NCBI RefSeq assembly: GCF_030066995.1
Contig: NZ_JASJAP010000001.1
Coordinates: 851,230-915,229, forward strand
Direction of reading: 5' to 3'
Source of the DNA: Erythrobacter sp.
Lineage (GTDB): Bacteria; Pseudomonadota; Alphaproteobacteria; Sphingomonadales; Sphingomonadaceae
DNA length: 64,000 nt
Positions 26,198-35,872 of this stretch are shown in pieces. Within the stretch, counting starts at the first letter, position 1; each line of letters begins with the position of its first letter. The position numbers were made by a program, and so were the translations under genes. The notes beneath the pieces are model-generated. The model was not told the DNA's origin and did no database searches. It worked only from the letters and a program-made list of their open reading frames with translations.

Positions 26198-28120
26198 ATG
26201 GGTAAAGTAATCGGTATTGACCTCGGCACCACCAATTCATGTGTCGCCGTCATGGATGGGGGCAAACCCAAGGTTATCGAGAATTCCGAAGGCGCGCGCA
26301 CGACGCCTTCGATCGTCGCCTTTACCAAGGATGGGGAGCGACTGATCGGACAGCCGGCCAAGCGCCAGGCGGTGACCAATCCGGACAACACGCTGTTCGC
26401 GATCAAGCGCCTTATCGGTCGCCGGTTCGACGATCCGCTGACCAAGAAGGATATGGAGATCGTCCCCTACACGATCACCAAGGGCAAGAATGGCGATGCT
26501 TGGGTGAAGGCTGGCGGCGAAGATTACAGCCCCTCCCAGATCAGCGCTTTCATCCTCCAGAAGATGAAGGAAACCGCTGAGAGCTTCCTGGGTGAAACGG
26601 TGGAGCAGGCGGTCATCACCGTTCCCGCATATTTCAACGACGCGCAGCGTCAGGCGACCAAGGACGCTGGCCAGATTGCAGGGCTTGAAGTCCTGCGCAT
26701 CATCAACGAGCCGACCGCGGCCGCGCTCGCCTATGGCATGGACAAGGAAGACGGCAAGACCATCGCCGTTTACGACCTTGGCGGGGGCACTTTCGATGTC
26801 TCCATCCTCGAAATCGGCGACGGCGTTTTCGAGGTGAAGTCGACCAATGGCGACACGTTCCTTGGCGGCGAAGACTTCGACAACGCGATTGTCGAACACC
26901 TCGCAGCCCAGTTCCAGAAGAAGGAAAACATGGACCTGAAGGCCGACAAGCTCGCGCTTCAGCGTCTCAAGGAAGCGGCGGAAAAGGCCAAGATCGAACT
27001 GTCCTCGTCCGCGACGACCGAAGTCAACCTGCCGTTTATCACCGCGCGCATGGAAGGCGGCGCATCCACGCCGCTGCACCTGGTTGAAACGATCAGCCGC
27101 GCCGATCTGGAAAAGATGGTCGATCATCTGATCCAGCGCACGCTCGATCCGTGCAAGAAGGCGCTTAGCGATGCGGGCGTGTCGAAGGACGACATCGACG
27201 AGGTGATCCTGGTCGGCGGTATGACCCGCATGCCCAAGGTGCGCGAAGTCGTTGAGAAGTTCTTCGCAGCCAAGCCGCACACCGGCGTGAACCCCGATGA
27301 AGTGGTCGCCATGGGCGCAGCGATCCAGGCGGGCGTTCTGCAGGGCGATGTCAAGGACGTGCTGCTGCTCGACGTGACCCCGCTTTCGCTGGGTATCGAG
27401 ACGCTCGGCGGTGTCTTCACCCGCATGATCGATCGCAACACCACGATCCCGACCAAGAAGACCCAGACCTACTCGACCGCCGAGGACAACCAGAACGCGG
27501 TGACGATCAAGGTCTTCCAGGGCGAACGTGAGATGGCGGCTGACAACAAGCTGCTCGGCAATTTCGACCTTGTTGGTATTCCACCCGCCCCGCGCGGTGT
27601 TCCGCAGATCGAAGTGACCTTCGATATCGATGCAAACGGGATCGTCTCGGTCAGCGCCAAGGACAAGGGCACCGGTAAGGAACAGACGATCCAGATCCAG
27701 GCCTCCGGCGGTCTCAGCGACGCGGATATCGACCAGATGGTTCAGGACGCGGAGAAGTTTGCCGAAGAAGACAAGAAGCGCCGCGAGGGCGCCGAAGCCC
27801 GCAACCAGGCCGACAGCCTGGTCCACGCGACCGAGAAGCAGCTCGAAGAGCACGGTGACAAGGTTGACGCGGACACCAAGGCCGCCGTCGAAACGGCAAT
27901 CGCCGAGGCCAAGACGGCCCTTGAGGGTGATGACGCGGACGCGATCAACGCCAAAGCGCAGGCTCTGACCGAAGCGGCCATGAAGATGGGCCAGCAGATC
28001 TACGAACAGGAGCAGGCCGCCGGTCCAGCGCCGGAAGACGCGGTGAGCGAAGAAGGCGCCCCCGATGAAGACGTCGTCGACGCCGAGTTCTCGGAAGTCG
28101 ACGAAGACAAGAAGGGCTAA
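26198..28120 (+). CDS. dnaK: chaperone DnaK (Hsp70)
   Basis: ATP-dependent protein-folding chaperone, 640 residues. The ATPase domain starts [19 protein letters not shown] and shows [44 protein letters not shown] and [10 protein letters not shown]. The substrate domain shows [14 protein letters not shown] and [22 protein letters not shown]. The tail is acidic and ends EVDEDKKG. I chose the ATG at 26198, preceded by GGGAAG; the frame is open back to 26072 but that part is leader. dnaJ follows after 76 bases. Confidence 0.97.
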   Translation: MGKVIGIDLGTTNSCVAVMDGGKPKVIENSEGARTTPSIVAFTKDGERLIGQPAKRQAVTNPDNTLFAIKRLIGRRFDDPLTKKDMEIVPYTITKGKNGDAWVKAGGEDYSPSQISAFILQKMKETAESFLGETVEQAVITVPAYFNDAQRQATKDAGQIAGLEVLRIINEPTAAALAYGMDKEDGKTIAVYDLGGGTFDVSILEIGDGVFEVKSTNGDTFLGGEDFDNAIVEHLAAQFQKKENMDLKADKLALQRLKEAAEKAKIELSSSATTEVNLPFITARMEGGASTPLHLVETISRADLEKMVDHLIQRTLDPCKKALSDAGVSKDDIDEVILVGGMTRMPKVREVVEKFFAAKPHTGVNPDEVVAMGAAIQAGVLQGDVKDVLLLDVTPLSLGIETLGGVFTRMIDRNTTIPTKKTQTYSTAEDNQNAVTIKVFQGEREMAADNKLLGNFDLVGIPPAPRGVPQIEVTFDIDANGIVSVSAKDKGTGKEQTIQIQASGGLSDADIDQMVQDAEKFAEEDKKRREGAEARNQADSLVHATEKQLEEHGDKVDADTKAAVETAIAEAKTALEGDDADAINAKAQALTEAAMKMGQQIYEQEQAAGPAPEDAVSEEGAPDEDVVDAEFSEVDEDKKG

Positions 28121-28196
28121 GGTCCCGAAATGCACAGCGAAACTCACCGCCAGCGTTTTCACGCGCCGGCGGTGAGATCGCTCGGGATGATGACCG
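28121..28196 (+). promoter_or_regulatory. extended stem-loop between dnaK and dnaJ
   Basis: Nearly the whole gap can fold. CTCACCGCC (28143-28151) pairs perfectly with GGCGGTGAG (28168-28176) around a 16-base loop. Below it AGCGA (28136-28140) pairs with TCGCT (28178-28182), TCCCG (28123-28127) with CGGGA (28183-28187), and GG (28121-28122) with CC (28194-28195). CGGGA is the only ribosome-binding-like sequence before the dnaJ ATG, so the fold would occlude it. No T-run follows, so it is not a standard terminator. Translational control or transcript processing is inferred. Confidence 0.55.
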
Positions 28197-29339
28197 ATGG
28201 CTAGTCAGACCTATTACGACACTCTGGGCGTCGCGCGCGACGTTGACCCGCAGGCTCTCAAGAGCGCCTATCGCAAGCTGGCGATGAAGTATCACCCGGA
28301 CCGCAATCCGGGCGACAGCGACGCGGAAGCCAGGTTCAAGGCCTGCGCGGAAGCCTATGAGGTCCTGAAGGACCCGCAAAAGCGCGCCGCATACGATCGC
28401 TATGGCCATGACGCGTTCACGCAGGGCATGAACGGTGGCGGCGGCGGCGCGGGCGGCTTTGGCCAGGGCGACTTCGCCGATATTGGCGATATTTTCGAGA
28501 CCATTTTCGGCAGCGCCTTTGGCGGCGGCGGCGGAATGGGCGGCGCGCGCCAGCAGAACCGGCGCGGCGCGGATTTGCGCTACGACATGGAAATCACGCT
28601 TGAAGAAGCGTTCCATGGCAAGAAGACACAGATCGAAATCGAAGTCAGCACCGTATGCGACGTCTGCGGCGGCACCGGGGCAAAGCCGGGCACGGGCGAG
28701 CGCACCTGCAATATGTGCCACGGGCGCGGAACCGTGCGCGCCAAACAGGGCCTGTTTGTGGTCGAACGCCCCTGTCCCACCTGCCATGGGCGCGGCGTCG
28801 TCATCGAAGATCCTTGCACCGCATGCCGCGGCGAGGGTCGGGTGGATCGCGTGCAAAGACTGGATGTGGAAATTCCGCCGGGCGTTGATACCGGCACCCG
28901 CATCCGGCTTGCCGGCAAGGGCGAGGCGGGCGCGCGCGGCGCGCCGGCTGGCGATCTCTACATCTTCATCCATGTAAAACGCCACGCTTTGTTCGAGCGC
29001 GAAGGCACAACGCTTGCCGCGCGCGTGCCGGTCTCATTCACCACCGCTGCTCTGGGTGGATCGGTCGATATTCCCGATCTGGGGGGCAAGACCAACACGA
29101 TCGATATTCCGGTCGGTATCCAGTCGGGCAAGCAGCTGCGCGTGCGCGGCGCGGGCATGCCCGTTCTTCAAGGACGCGGACGCGGCGATCTTGTGGTCGA
29201 GATCAAGGTCGAAACCCCGACCAAGCTCAGTCGCAAGCAGAAGGAGATACTCGAGGCCTTTCGCGAGACCGAGACCGGCGAGGAATGCCCGGAAAGCCGC
29301 AGCTTCTTTTCAAAACTGAAGGACGCGTTCGGCGCCTGA
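28197..29339 (+). CDS. dnaJ: co-chaperone DnaJ (Hsp40)
   Basis: Stimulates the DnaK ATPase and delivers substrates. It has 380 residues: J-domain with HPD at 33-35, a Gly-rich stretch (NGGGGGAGGFGQGDF), four zinc-finger repeats (CDVCGGTG, CNMCHGRG, CPTCHGRG, CTACRGEG), and the C-terminal substrate-binding domains (VPVSFTTAALGGSVDIPDLGG). All eight zinc ligands are present, so it is a type I DnaJ. Its start lies at the foot of the stem-loop described above. Confidence 0.96.
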   Translation: MASQTYYDTLGVARDVDPQALKSAYRKLAMKYHPDRNPGDSDAEARFKACAEAYEVLKDPQKRAAYDRYGHDAFTQGMNGGGGGAGGFGQGDFADIGDIFETIFGSAFGGGGGMGGARQQNRRGADLRYDMEITLEEAFHGKKTQIEIEVSTVCDVCGGTGAKPGTGERTCNMCHGRGTVRAKQGLFVVERPCPTCHGRGVVIEDPCTACRGEGRVDRVQRLDVEIPPGVDTGTRIRLAGKGEAGARGAPAGDLYIFIHVKRHALFEREGTTLAARVPVSFTTAALGGSVDIPDLGGKTNTIDIPVGIQSGKQLRVRGAGMPVLQGRGRGDLVVEIKVETPTKLSRKQKEILEAFRETETGEECPESRSFFSKLKDAFGA

Positions 29340-29349
29340 GCAACGGGCT

Positions 29350-31680
29350 TTAGCTGAGCCGCTGTTCAACCTCGCGGCGCAACGTCTCGATCAAGGCGCG
29401 CGCGCATCGACCCGCGATCTCTTCCTCTTCCAGAATGGCGAGAAAGATCGCGCGCTTGGCCGTGCGCTGTACGTCCTCGCCAACTGTGCCATCGACGGTC
29501 GAGGCGACGATGTCTACCATGCGCTCAGCCCCGTGCAGACGGCCCCAGATATAATCGTTCTCGCGATAGGCGCGGCTGAAGAAGGCTCCGAAATTGTAGA
29601 ACTCGACGCCGCGCAGCGTGGCGCGCGTACCCCCGTCACGGATGGATCGCGCGTCATCGGGCGAAATGCGGTCGACCTGCACCGGGTTGAACTCGCTCAG
29701 CGTCTCGCGTTGCAACAGCGGAAAAGTGGCAATGTCGTAATACGGGAAGCCGAGATAGGTCAGCAGCATCCGTTGGCGCAATGTCTTGGGCATCGCCTCC
29801 AGCGCCTCGGACAGGTTCCTTTCGGCTTCAAGGTCCGTCTCAGGCAAGAGCCGCGTTTGCGAGAGGTACTCAAGGACGCGCTCGGGCCGCTTCATGACGT
29901 CGCGCGCCAGCGCCTTGAAGGAGTCGCTCTTTACCCCTCTTTCCTCCGCTTCGATATACAAAGCGAGGGTGGCGTAGAGCCGGTCGCGCGCGATATTCAG
30001 GGCCTCATCCGGGATGTCGGGATCGAGCTCCCACTCACGCGAGGCCTTGCGGATCAAAAGCTGAAGTCGGCGGATGCGAAAGCCCACATCGTGGGCGCGG
30101 AAGAAGGCGATCGCCGGCTCGGTTGCGCCGCCCTTGTCGGACGACAGGTTATGGAGACCGCTTTCGCGCAGATGCTCGCGCATGCGATCCGCAATCAGGC
30201 CGGGTTCTCCCAGGCCCACTTCCGGCGCCGCGTCGTGCGCGAGAGTGGCCAACCGGTCGACGATGCCTGTAAACTTGGTCTGGGCGTAAGCGTGGAACGC
30301 AAACCCCGCTTTTTCAGCCGCCGCCTGCTGCGCTTTTGCCCGCCAGTTGGCGAGGCGTTTGGGGTTGGGTCGATCGAGGAAGAAAGTGTAGCCGAACAAC
30401 TTCTCGACCGCCGCGTCGATCTCCGGGCGCAGATCCAGAACGATGCGGCGCAGGCGCTGCGCGTCGCGCGACTGTCTCTCGATCCGTTCCAGATCGTCGC
30501 GGATGGGCTGTTCGCGCGGGATTGTTGAAATCGAGCCAAAGATCGCGGCGAAAAAGCCAATCGGCTTTTCTTGCTCATCATCGAACGCGCCGATGCGGTC
30601 GGGGCGCGGGTCAATATAGACGAAGCGGCGATCGACCTCGCGTTGCGACTGGCGGCCTTTGAGCGCGGCAATCGCCCCCCCGAAGGGCGCGTTGACGAGA
30701 ACCGACCCGTCGATAAGCGACACCGTATCGATCCGTTTGTCGCGAAAGTGCACGGGCATGATCCGCTCAAGAAAAGTCTCGCGACTTGCCCAGTTGTGGC
30801 CGTTCTCCGCCGCCAACCGGTCTATCTCATCCACACGCAGCGGGGGGAAAGCGCCCGGAAAACTCGCGGTCGCGCGCGCCGCAAGCACAAGCTCGAGCGG
30901 ATCGGCCAGACGGGTCGAGCCGTCGGGTTGGACGGCGGCGCGAAAGCCTATGGGCAGGCGGTGCTCGGTTTCCTGGACGATCTCGGGCGAATTGAGCCGG
31001 AGCAGCTGGATGTGTCCGCGAAAATCCGTAGTCGTCACCAACAGGTCGATCGGATAGTCGGGCGGGAGCAGAGGCCGCCGCGTCGACTGGGCGGCCATGG
31101 TTTCGAGCGCTTCGAACAGCATGGCCGAAAAACGGTCGCCGGAAAAAGGCGGGCTGAACCAGCGGCCACGTACGAGGCGCGAAACCTTGTGGCGCACCTC
31201 TTCGCGCGTTTCGGGCGAAACGCTCTCGCTCACCGCATTGCCGGGCCGGCTGAGAAACCATTCCGCGATCGGCTGAGCCCAGATCTTGGCGTAGCGCCAC
31301 ATCGGTTCCGCGTCGGGATCGGTCAGTTCGCTCACATCCGCGTTGCTCAGCCACAGATCGGTCAGCGGCTCGAGCGATTGCCCGGTTGCGATCGCCTGCG
31401 CGAGGAACACCGCGTTGATCCCGCCCGCGCTGGCGCCCGTCAGAATATCGGGCATGACGCGCAGGCGCAGACCGCACTCGCGCTCGATCGCTTTCAGGAA
31501 ATCGCAATAGGCTTCTGCGGAGCCGCTAAGGGCTTCCTCCTCGACTGCGTCTGCCTCGGACTGAAACGCGCGACTGGCGCGGGCGAGATGCCAGATCTCC
31601 TTCGTGACGCCGTGCATGTACACCGCAAGGCTCACCCCGCCATAGCAAACGAGAGCCAGTCTGAGTTCCTTTTGGCGCAT
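29350..31680 (-). CDS. patatin-like phospholipase (DUF3376-type)
   Basis: A 776-residue protein with an N-terminal patatin domain and a long helical C-terminal region. The oxyanion loop is CYGGVSLAVYMHGV, the nucleophile is S84 in GASAGG, and the dyad aspartate lies in LIDGSVLVNAPFGG. Patatins hydrolyse acyl esters of phospholipids. The C-terminal 400 residues follow the DUF3376 pattern found in long bacterial patatins of unknown substrate. I chose the ATG at 31680, with GGAAGG upstream. It is divergent from radA. No signal peptide is seen. Confidence 0.85.
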   Translation of the reverse strand: MRQKELRLALVCYGGVSLAVYMHGVTKEIWHLARASRAFQSEADAVEEEALSGSAEAYCDFLKAIERECGLRLRVMPDILTGASAGGINAVFLAQAIATGQSLEPLTDLWLSNADVSELTDPDAEPMWRYAKIWAQPIAEWFLSRPGNAVSESVSPETREEVRHKVSRLVRGRWFSPPFSGDRFSAMLFEALETMAAQSTRRPLLPPDYPIDLLVTTTDFRGHIQLLRLNSPEIVQETEHRLPIGFRAAVQPDGSTRLADPLELVLAARATASFPGAFPPLRVDEIDRLAAENGHNWASRETFLERIMPVHFRDKRIDTVSLIDGSVLVNAPFGGAIAALKGRQSQREVDRRFVYIDPRPDRIGAFDDEQEKPIGFFAAIFGSISTIPREQPIRDDLERIERQSRDAQRLRRIVLDLRPEIDAAVEKLFGYTFFLDRPNPKRLANWRAKAQQAAAEKAGFAFHAYAQTKFTGIVDRLATLAHDAAPEVGLGEPGLIADRMREHLRESGLHNLSSDKGGATEPAIAFFRAHDVGFRIRRLQLLIRKASREWELDPDIPDEALNIARDRLYATLALYIEAEERGVKSDSFKALARDVMKRPERVLEYLSQTRLLPETDLEAERNLSEALEAMPKTLRQRMLLTYLGFPYYDIATFPLLQRETLSEFNPVQVDRISPDDARSIRDGGTRATLRGVEFYNFGAFFSRAYRENDYIWGRLHGAERMVDIVASTVDGTVGEDVQRTAKRAIFLAILEEEEIAGRCARALIETLRREVEQRLS

Positions 31681-31717
31681 CGGCACCTTCCTAATGGGCA
31701 ATCTCTCCAAAGCGCAA

Positions 31718-31746
31718 TTGCGTTCAACCTTTGTTCTGGTTACTAA
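31718..31746 (+). promoter_or_regulatory. sigma-70-like promoter of radA
   Basis: TTGCGT (31718-31723), 17-base spacer, TACTAA (31741-31746). Transcription would begin about 31753, at the radA ATG (31754), predicting a leaderless mRNA. There is no ribosome-binding site before that ATG. Confidence 0.5.
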
Positions 31747-31753
31747 TCCACGC

Positions 31754-33121
31754 ATGGCCAAGGTCAAAAAGCGATATGTTTGCACGAATTGCGGCGCGGT
31801 CAGCCCGCGTTGGCAGGGGCAATGCGGCGATTGCGGCGAGTGGAACACGCTGGTCGAGGACGCGCCGGCAACGGTGTTCTCGCAAAAGCATGACCTGTCG
31901 CGCGGCGGGCGGGGTATCGAGTTTGTGCCCCTCAACAAGCCGACGGAATTGCCGCTTCGCAAATCGACAGGGCTCGCTGAATTCGATCGCGCGCTTGGCG
32001 GAGGGCTGGTGCCGGGCTCAGCGGTGCTGATGGGCGGCGATCCGGGGATCGGAAAGTCGACGCTGCTCTTGCAGACCGCGGCGACGCTGGCGCGCGGTGG
32101 GAACGATGTTGTCTATGTAAGCGGAGAGGAAGCGGCGGGGCAGGTGCGGCTGAGAGCCACGCGGCTGGGCGTGGCTGACGCGCCGATCCGGCTCGCCTCG
32201 GAAACCTCCGTGCGCGATATCCTGACAACGCTGGGGCAGGGCGACCCGCCCGCTCTGCTGGTGATCGATTCGATCCAGACGATGCATTCCGACACGATCG
32301 AAGGCGCGCCGGGTACGGTAAGCCAGGTGCGCGGCTGCGCGCTGGAGCTCATTCGCTTTGCCAAGCAGAAGGGGACCGCGTTGGTTCTGGTCGGGCACGT
32401 CACCAAGGACGGCAGCATTGCCGGGCCGCGCGTGCTGGAGCATATGGTCGATGTGGTCATGAGTTTTGAAGGGGAACGCAGCCACCAATACCGTATCCTG
32501 CGCGCGCTCAAGAACCGCTTTGGCGCGGTCGACGAAATCGGCGTGTTCTCCATGGCTGGTGAGGGGTTGGAAGAGGTCGCCAACCCGTCCATGCTGTTTC
32601 TGTCGGGCCGCGATCAGCCCCTGGCTGGAAGCGCGGTGTTCCCGGCGCTGGAGGGGACACGGCCGGTTCTGGTCGAGATCCAGGCGCTTATTGTCAGGCT
32701 GCAATCCGGAGCCACGCCCCGCCGCGCGGTCGTGGGATGGGACAGCGGGCGGCTTGCGATGCTTCTGGCGGTGCTCGAATCCCGCTGCGGGCTGAACTTT
32801 GCCTCGGCCGAGGTCTATCTGAACATCGCCGGCGGCTACCGCCTGTCGGACCCTGCGGCAGACCTCGCGGTCAGCGCAGCATTGGTCTCGGCGCTTGCGG
32901 ACAAGCCTCTGCCGGAAAAGTCGATCTGGTTCGGAGAGGTCTCGCTCGCCGGAGAGATTCGGCCCGTTGCTCATAGCGAGCTGCGAATCCGCGAGGCGGC
33001 CAAACTGGGCTTTGCAAGCGGCTACGGTCCGTCCGATACAAAGACCGGTTCGTCTCCGATGAAATATCGCGGCCTGACGCAATTGGCGAACCTCGTTGAC
33101 CAGGTGATGGTCCCGTCATAA
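31754..33121 (+). CDS. radA: DNA repair protein RadA
   Basis: RecA-like ATPase that promotes branch migration in recombination. It has 455 residues: an N-terminal zinc finger with C10, C13, C24 and C27, Walker A GGDPGIGKSTLL, Walker B LLVIDSIQTM, the RadA-specific KNRFG motif (ALKNRFGAVDEIG), and a C-terminal Lon-protease-like domain (GGYRLSDPAADLAVSAALVS). I chose the ATG at 31754 over an upstream one at 31694, because conserved sequence starts there. cvpA follows 12 bases after the stop. Confidence 0.95.
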   Translation: MAKVKKRYVCTNCGAVSPRWQGQCGDCGEWNTLVEDAPATVFSQKHDLSRGGRGIEFVPLNKPTELPLRKSTGLAEFDRALGGGLVPGSAVLMGGDPGIGKSTLLLQTAATLARGGNDVVYVSGEEAAGQVRLRATRLGVADAPIRLASETSVRDILTTLGQGDPPALLVIDSIQTMHSDTIEGAPGTVSQVRGCALELIRFAKQKGTALVLVGHVTKDGSIAGPRVLEHMVDVVMSFEGERSHQYRILRALKNRFGAVDEIGVFSMAGEGLEEVANPSMLFLSGRDQPLAGSAVFPALEGTRPVLVEIQALIVRLQSGATPRRAVVGWDSGRLAMLLAVLESRCGLNFASAEVYLNIAGGYRLSDPAADLAVSAALVSALADKPLPEKSIWFGEVSLAGEIRPVAHSELRIREAAKLGFASGYGPSDTKTGSSPMKYRGLTQLANLVDQVMVPS

Positions 33122-33133
33122 CTCGCGCAGACT

Positions 33134-33673
33134 ATGACGGGATTTGACATCATTGTGCTCATAATCGTCGGCATCGCGGCGATTGGAGGGTTCATTCGCG
33201 GACTGGCGCAGGAGGTATTGTCGCTGGCGGCCTGGCTGTTGGCGGCGTTTTCCGTCTACTACCTGCACACCCCTCTGACCGAGGCGCTGCGCGAGTATTA
33301 CGACGCAGAGCCAGCCACACCCATCCTTTCCTTCACCCTGCTGCTGCTCATTCCCTACGCCGCCATGAAGCTGATCGCGGCCAACGTGGGCCAAGCCTCG
33401 CGCGGATCGATCCTCGGGCCCATTGACAGGGTGCTTGGTTTTGGATTTGGGGCGGTCAAGGGCGCGCTGATTGCCGGCTTTGCCTTCTCCGTGCTGGTTC
33501 TCGGTTTCGATACGGTGTGGGGCTACAAGGGCCGACCGGACTGGATCTCGCAAGCGCGCACCTATCCGGCGGCGGACGCTTTTTCACGCCAGCTCATCCA
33601 GATCCTTGCCGAGCGGCGCGCCCTGGTGCTGGGCGAGGACGCGCAAGAGAACCCGGACGAGGCGTCCGATTAG
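33134..33673 (+). CDS. cvpA: CvpA family membrane protein
   Basis: A 179-residue inner-membrane protein with four hydrophobic segments and the CvpA signature FIRGLAQEVLSLAAWLLA near the start, plus GPIDRVLGFGFGAVKGAL. Named after the colicin V production protein of E. coli; its true role (envelope or resistance to bile acids in enterobacteria) is unsettled. It is linked to radA (12-base gap) and the NifU-like gene (18-base gap), a frequent order in alphaproteobacteria. Confidence 0.88.
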   Translation: MTGFDIIVLIIVGIAAIGGFIRGLAQEVLSLAAWLLAAFSVYYLHTPLTEALREYYDAEPATPILSFTLLLLIPYAAMKLIAANVGQASRGSILGPIDRVLGFGFGAVKGALIAGFAFSVLVLGFDTVWGYKGRPDWISQARTYPAADAFSRQLIQILAERRALVLGEDAQENPDEASD

Positions 33674-33691
33674 GCGCGGAGTGACCGAAGC

Positions 33692-34108
33692 GTGAGCGCG
33701 CTCTACACGCCGGAGATGCTCGCTTTGTCGACCGAGCTTGTGAACTACCCGCTCACGAAGGATTTCGCCTGTCACGCTGAGGCGCGCTCGAAGGTATGCG
33801 GCAGCCGGATCGCGCTGGGCCTCGATCTCACCGACGCGGGCGCCGTCTCAGATCTGGGAATGAAAGTGTCGGCCTGCGCGATCGGTCAGAGTTCGGCTGC
33901 GATCCTTGCCAGCGCCGCCAAGGGCGCATCGCCGGGTGACATCCACGCGACGCTCGATGCGATTGATCGCTGGTTGGAGGGGGAAGGGGACATTCCGGCC
34001 TGGCCCCGCTTTGGCGCCATCGAACGCGCGCTCGATCACCCCGGAAGGCACGGCGCGCTGCGATTGCCGTGGGAAGCGGCGGTCAAAGCGCTTTCCAGCG
34101 CCGAATAG
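33692..34108 (+). CDS. NifU/IscU-like iron-sulfur scaffold homologue
   Basis: A 138-residue protein resembling the U-type scaffold for Fe-S cluster assembly. Cys36 (KVCGSRI) and Cys62 (SACAIGQSSAAI) match two of the three conserved ligand cysteines. The third, expected near the C-terminus in a CxL-W context, is replaced in HGALRLPWEA. It may be a variant scaffold or may not hold clusters; this form occurs in other alphaproteobacteria as I recall. The start is a GTG at 33692. No isc or suf genes are nearby. Confidence 0.75.
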   Translation: MSALYTPEMLALSTELVNYPLTKDFACHAEARSKVCGSRIALGLDLTDAGAVSDLGMKVSACAIGQSSAAILASAAKGASPGDIHATLDAIDRWLEGEGDIPAWPRFGAIERALDHPGRHGALRLPWEAAVKALSSAE

Positions 34109-34204
34109 GCAAGCGACCTTCCCTCCGGGTTGCGGCTTGGCTAGACCCGCGCCTTGAGCGCTCAAGGCGCAATGCACGACACAGACGCAAGAGTAAGGGG
34201 CACG

Positions 34205-35872
34205 ATGTCAGACACAGCCGCGCTTGGCACCGCAAAAGGAGAGGCGCACGCGCTCGCTGCGCGCGAGCCGAGCGAAAAGGAAATCCGCCTGGTGATCGGC
34301 GCATCCAGCGCGGGCACAATCTTCGAATGGTACGACTTCTTTATCTACGGAACGCTCGCCTACATTCTGAAGGATGCGTTCTACGACGTGGATAACGACA
34401 CGCTAGGGCTGCTCCTGGTGTGGTCGACCTTCGCTGTCGGCTTCGCGTTTCGCCCGATTGGCGCGATCCTGTTCGGCTTTCTCGGCGATCGCCTGGGCCG
34501 AAAATACACCTTCCTCGTGACCGTGACTTTGATGGGCATCGCGACCGCGGGCGTCGGTTTCATTCCCACCGTCGCGACGATTGGTGTTGCCGCTCCCATC
34601 ATCGTGATCCTGCTGCGCGTCGTACAGGGGTTGGCCCTGGGCGGAGAGTATGGCGGAGCGGCGATTTATGTCGCCGAACACGCGCCGCCGGAGAAACGCG
34701 GATTTTACACCAGCTTTATCCAGGCGAGCGTTGCGGGGGGCTTCGTGCTCTCGATCATCGTCGTTCTTGCCTGCCGCGCGCTTCTCTCAACCGAGGATTT
34801 CGAGGCCTGGGGTTGGCGGGTGCCCTTCCTGCTTTCGATCGCGCTTCTTGCGATATCCTTGTGGATGCGCCTGATGCTGTCGGAAAGCCCGGTCTTCCAG
34901 GCGATGAAAGAGGAAGGGCAGATAGCGGGCAATCCCTTTGTCGAGAGCTTCACCTATCCGGGCAATCCCAAGCGGATCTTCGTTGCCTTGTTCGGAGTAA
35001 CCGGCATCCTGACAACGATCTGGTACACCGCCTTCTTCTCGGGGCTGAGTTTTCTGCGAGGGCCGATGCATGTCGATCCGCAAACGGTGGAGCTTATCCT
35101 GCTGGTCGCGGGCGCGATTTCCATGACCTTTTACCTGATCGTTGGAAAATGGTCGGACCGGGTCGGGCGCAAGCGTCCGATCATCATCGGAGCTCTGGGC
35201 ACTCTCGCGCTCTTGTTCCCGGCCTTTTGGGGGCTGGGCAACCTCGCCAATCCGGGGCTGGATGAAGCGGCAAGGACAACGCCCATTGTCGTTTCCGGGC
35301 CGCAATGCGTGACGGATCCGTTCGCCGAGCTGTTCGACCGCGAGCAAACCGATTGCGGCAAGATCCTTGAAACACTTACCGCTTCCGGGGTCGCTTACAC
35401 GCTGGAGCCAGGATCGACGCTGTCTCTCACCGCTGGCGGCAAGTCCATCGCGATCGCTCCCGAATGGTTGGAGAGCGGAGAGGCGAGACGAGAGGGCGTC
35501 CACGCGGCGCTGGGCGAATTCGGATTTGATTTCTCCAAACAGAAGCCCGCCCTGGCCAATGTCCTTGGTATCGTGGCGATCCTGCTTGGTCTCGGGATGC
35601 TGTCGGCTCTAACCTATGGTTCGGTCGCCGCGCTCTTGTCCGAGATGTTTCCGCCCAAGATCCGCTATTCTTCCATGTCGATCCCCTACCATATCGGCGC
35701 TGGCTACCTTGGCGGCTTTCTCCCGCTCATTGCAGGTGTGATCGTGGCCAGCACCGGCGATATCTATTCCGGCCTTTGGTACACGTGGGGCGTGGTCGCG
35801 TTCGGCGTGGTTGTCGCGTGGTGGGGGCTGCCCGGTGGCCCTCCCAAAGACTTCGCCGACGATGCCGTCTGA
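34205..35872 (+). CDS. MFS transporter, metabolite:H+ symporter family
   Basis: A 555-residue membrane protein of the MHS group (relatives of ProP, ShiA, KgtP). Signatures: IFEWYDFFIYGTLAY in helix 1, FLGDRLGRKYTFL between helices 2 and 3, QGLALGGEYGGAAIYVAEHAP in helix 4, and KWSDRVGRKRPI in the second half. An insert of about 95 residues (NPGLDEAARTT to FSKQKPALANV) lies between later helices and has two cysteines; it makes the protein about 100 residues longer than usual. The ATG at 34205 follows AAGGGG. The 3' end overlaps alr by 11 bases. The substrate cannot be assigned. Confidence 0.85.
   Translation: MSDTAALGTAKGEAHALAAREPSEKEIRLVIGASSAGTIFEWYDFFIYGTLAYILKDAFYDVDNDTLGLLLVWSTFAVGFAFRPIGAILFGFLGDRLGRKYTFLVTVTLMGIATAGVGFIPTVATIGVAAPIIVILLRVVQGLALGGEYGGAAIYVAEHAPPEKRGFYTSFIQASVAGGFVLSIIVVLACRALLSTEDFEAWGWRVPFLLSIALLAISLWMRLMLSESPVFQAMKEEGQIAGNPFVESFTYPGNPKRIFVALFGVTGILTTIWYTAFFSGLSFLRGPMHVDPQTVELILLVAGAISMTFYLIVGKWSDRVGRKRPIIIGALGTLALLFPAFWGLGNLANPGLDEAARTTPIVVSGPQCVTDPFAELFDREQTDCGKILETLTASGVAYTLEPGSTLSLTAGGKSIAIAPEWLESGEARREGVHAALGEFGFDFSKQKPALANVLGIVAILLGLGMLSALTYGSVAALLSEMFPPKIRYSSMSIPYHIGAGYLGGFLPLIAGVIVASTGDIYSGLWYTWGVVAFGVVVAWWGLPGGPPKDFADDAV

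Noticed and set aside
26237..28162. A 641-codon open frame antisense to dnaK
   Set aside because: Long antisense frames over dnaK arise from its codon usage and are a known artefact. The predicted protein matches nothing and lacks a plausible start region.
28143..28176. Reading the dnaK-dnaJ stem as an intrinsic terminator
   Set aside because: It has no T-run; it lies between two genes that need co-expression, so a regulatory or processing role fits better.
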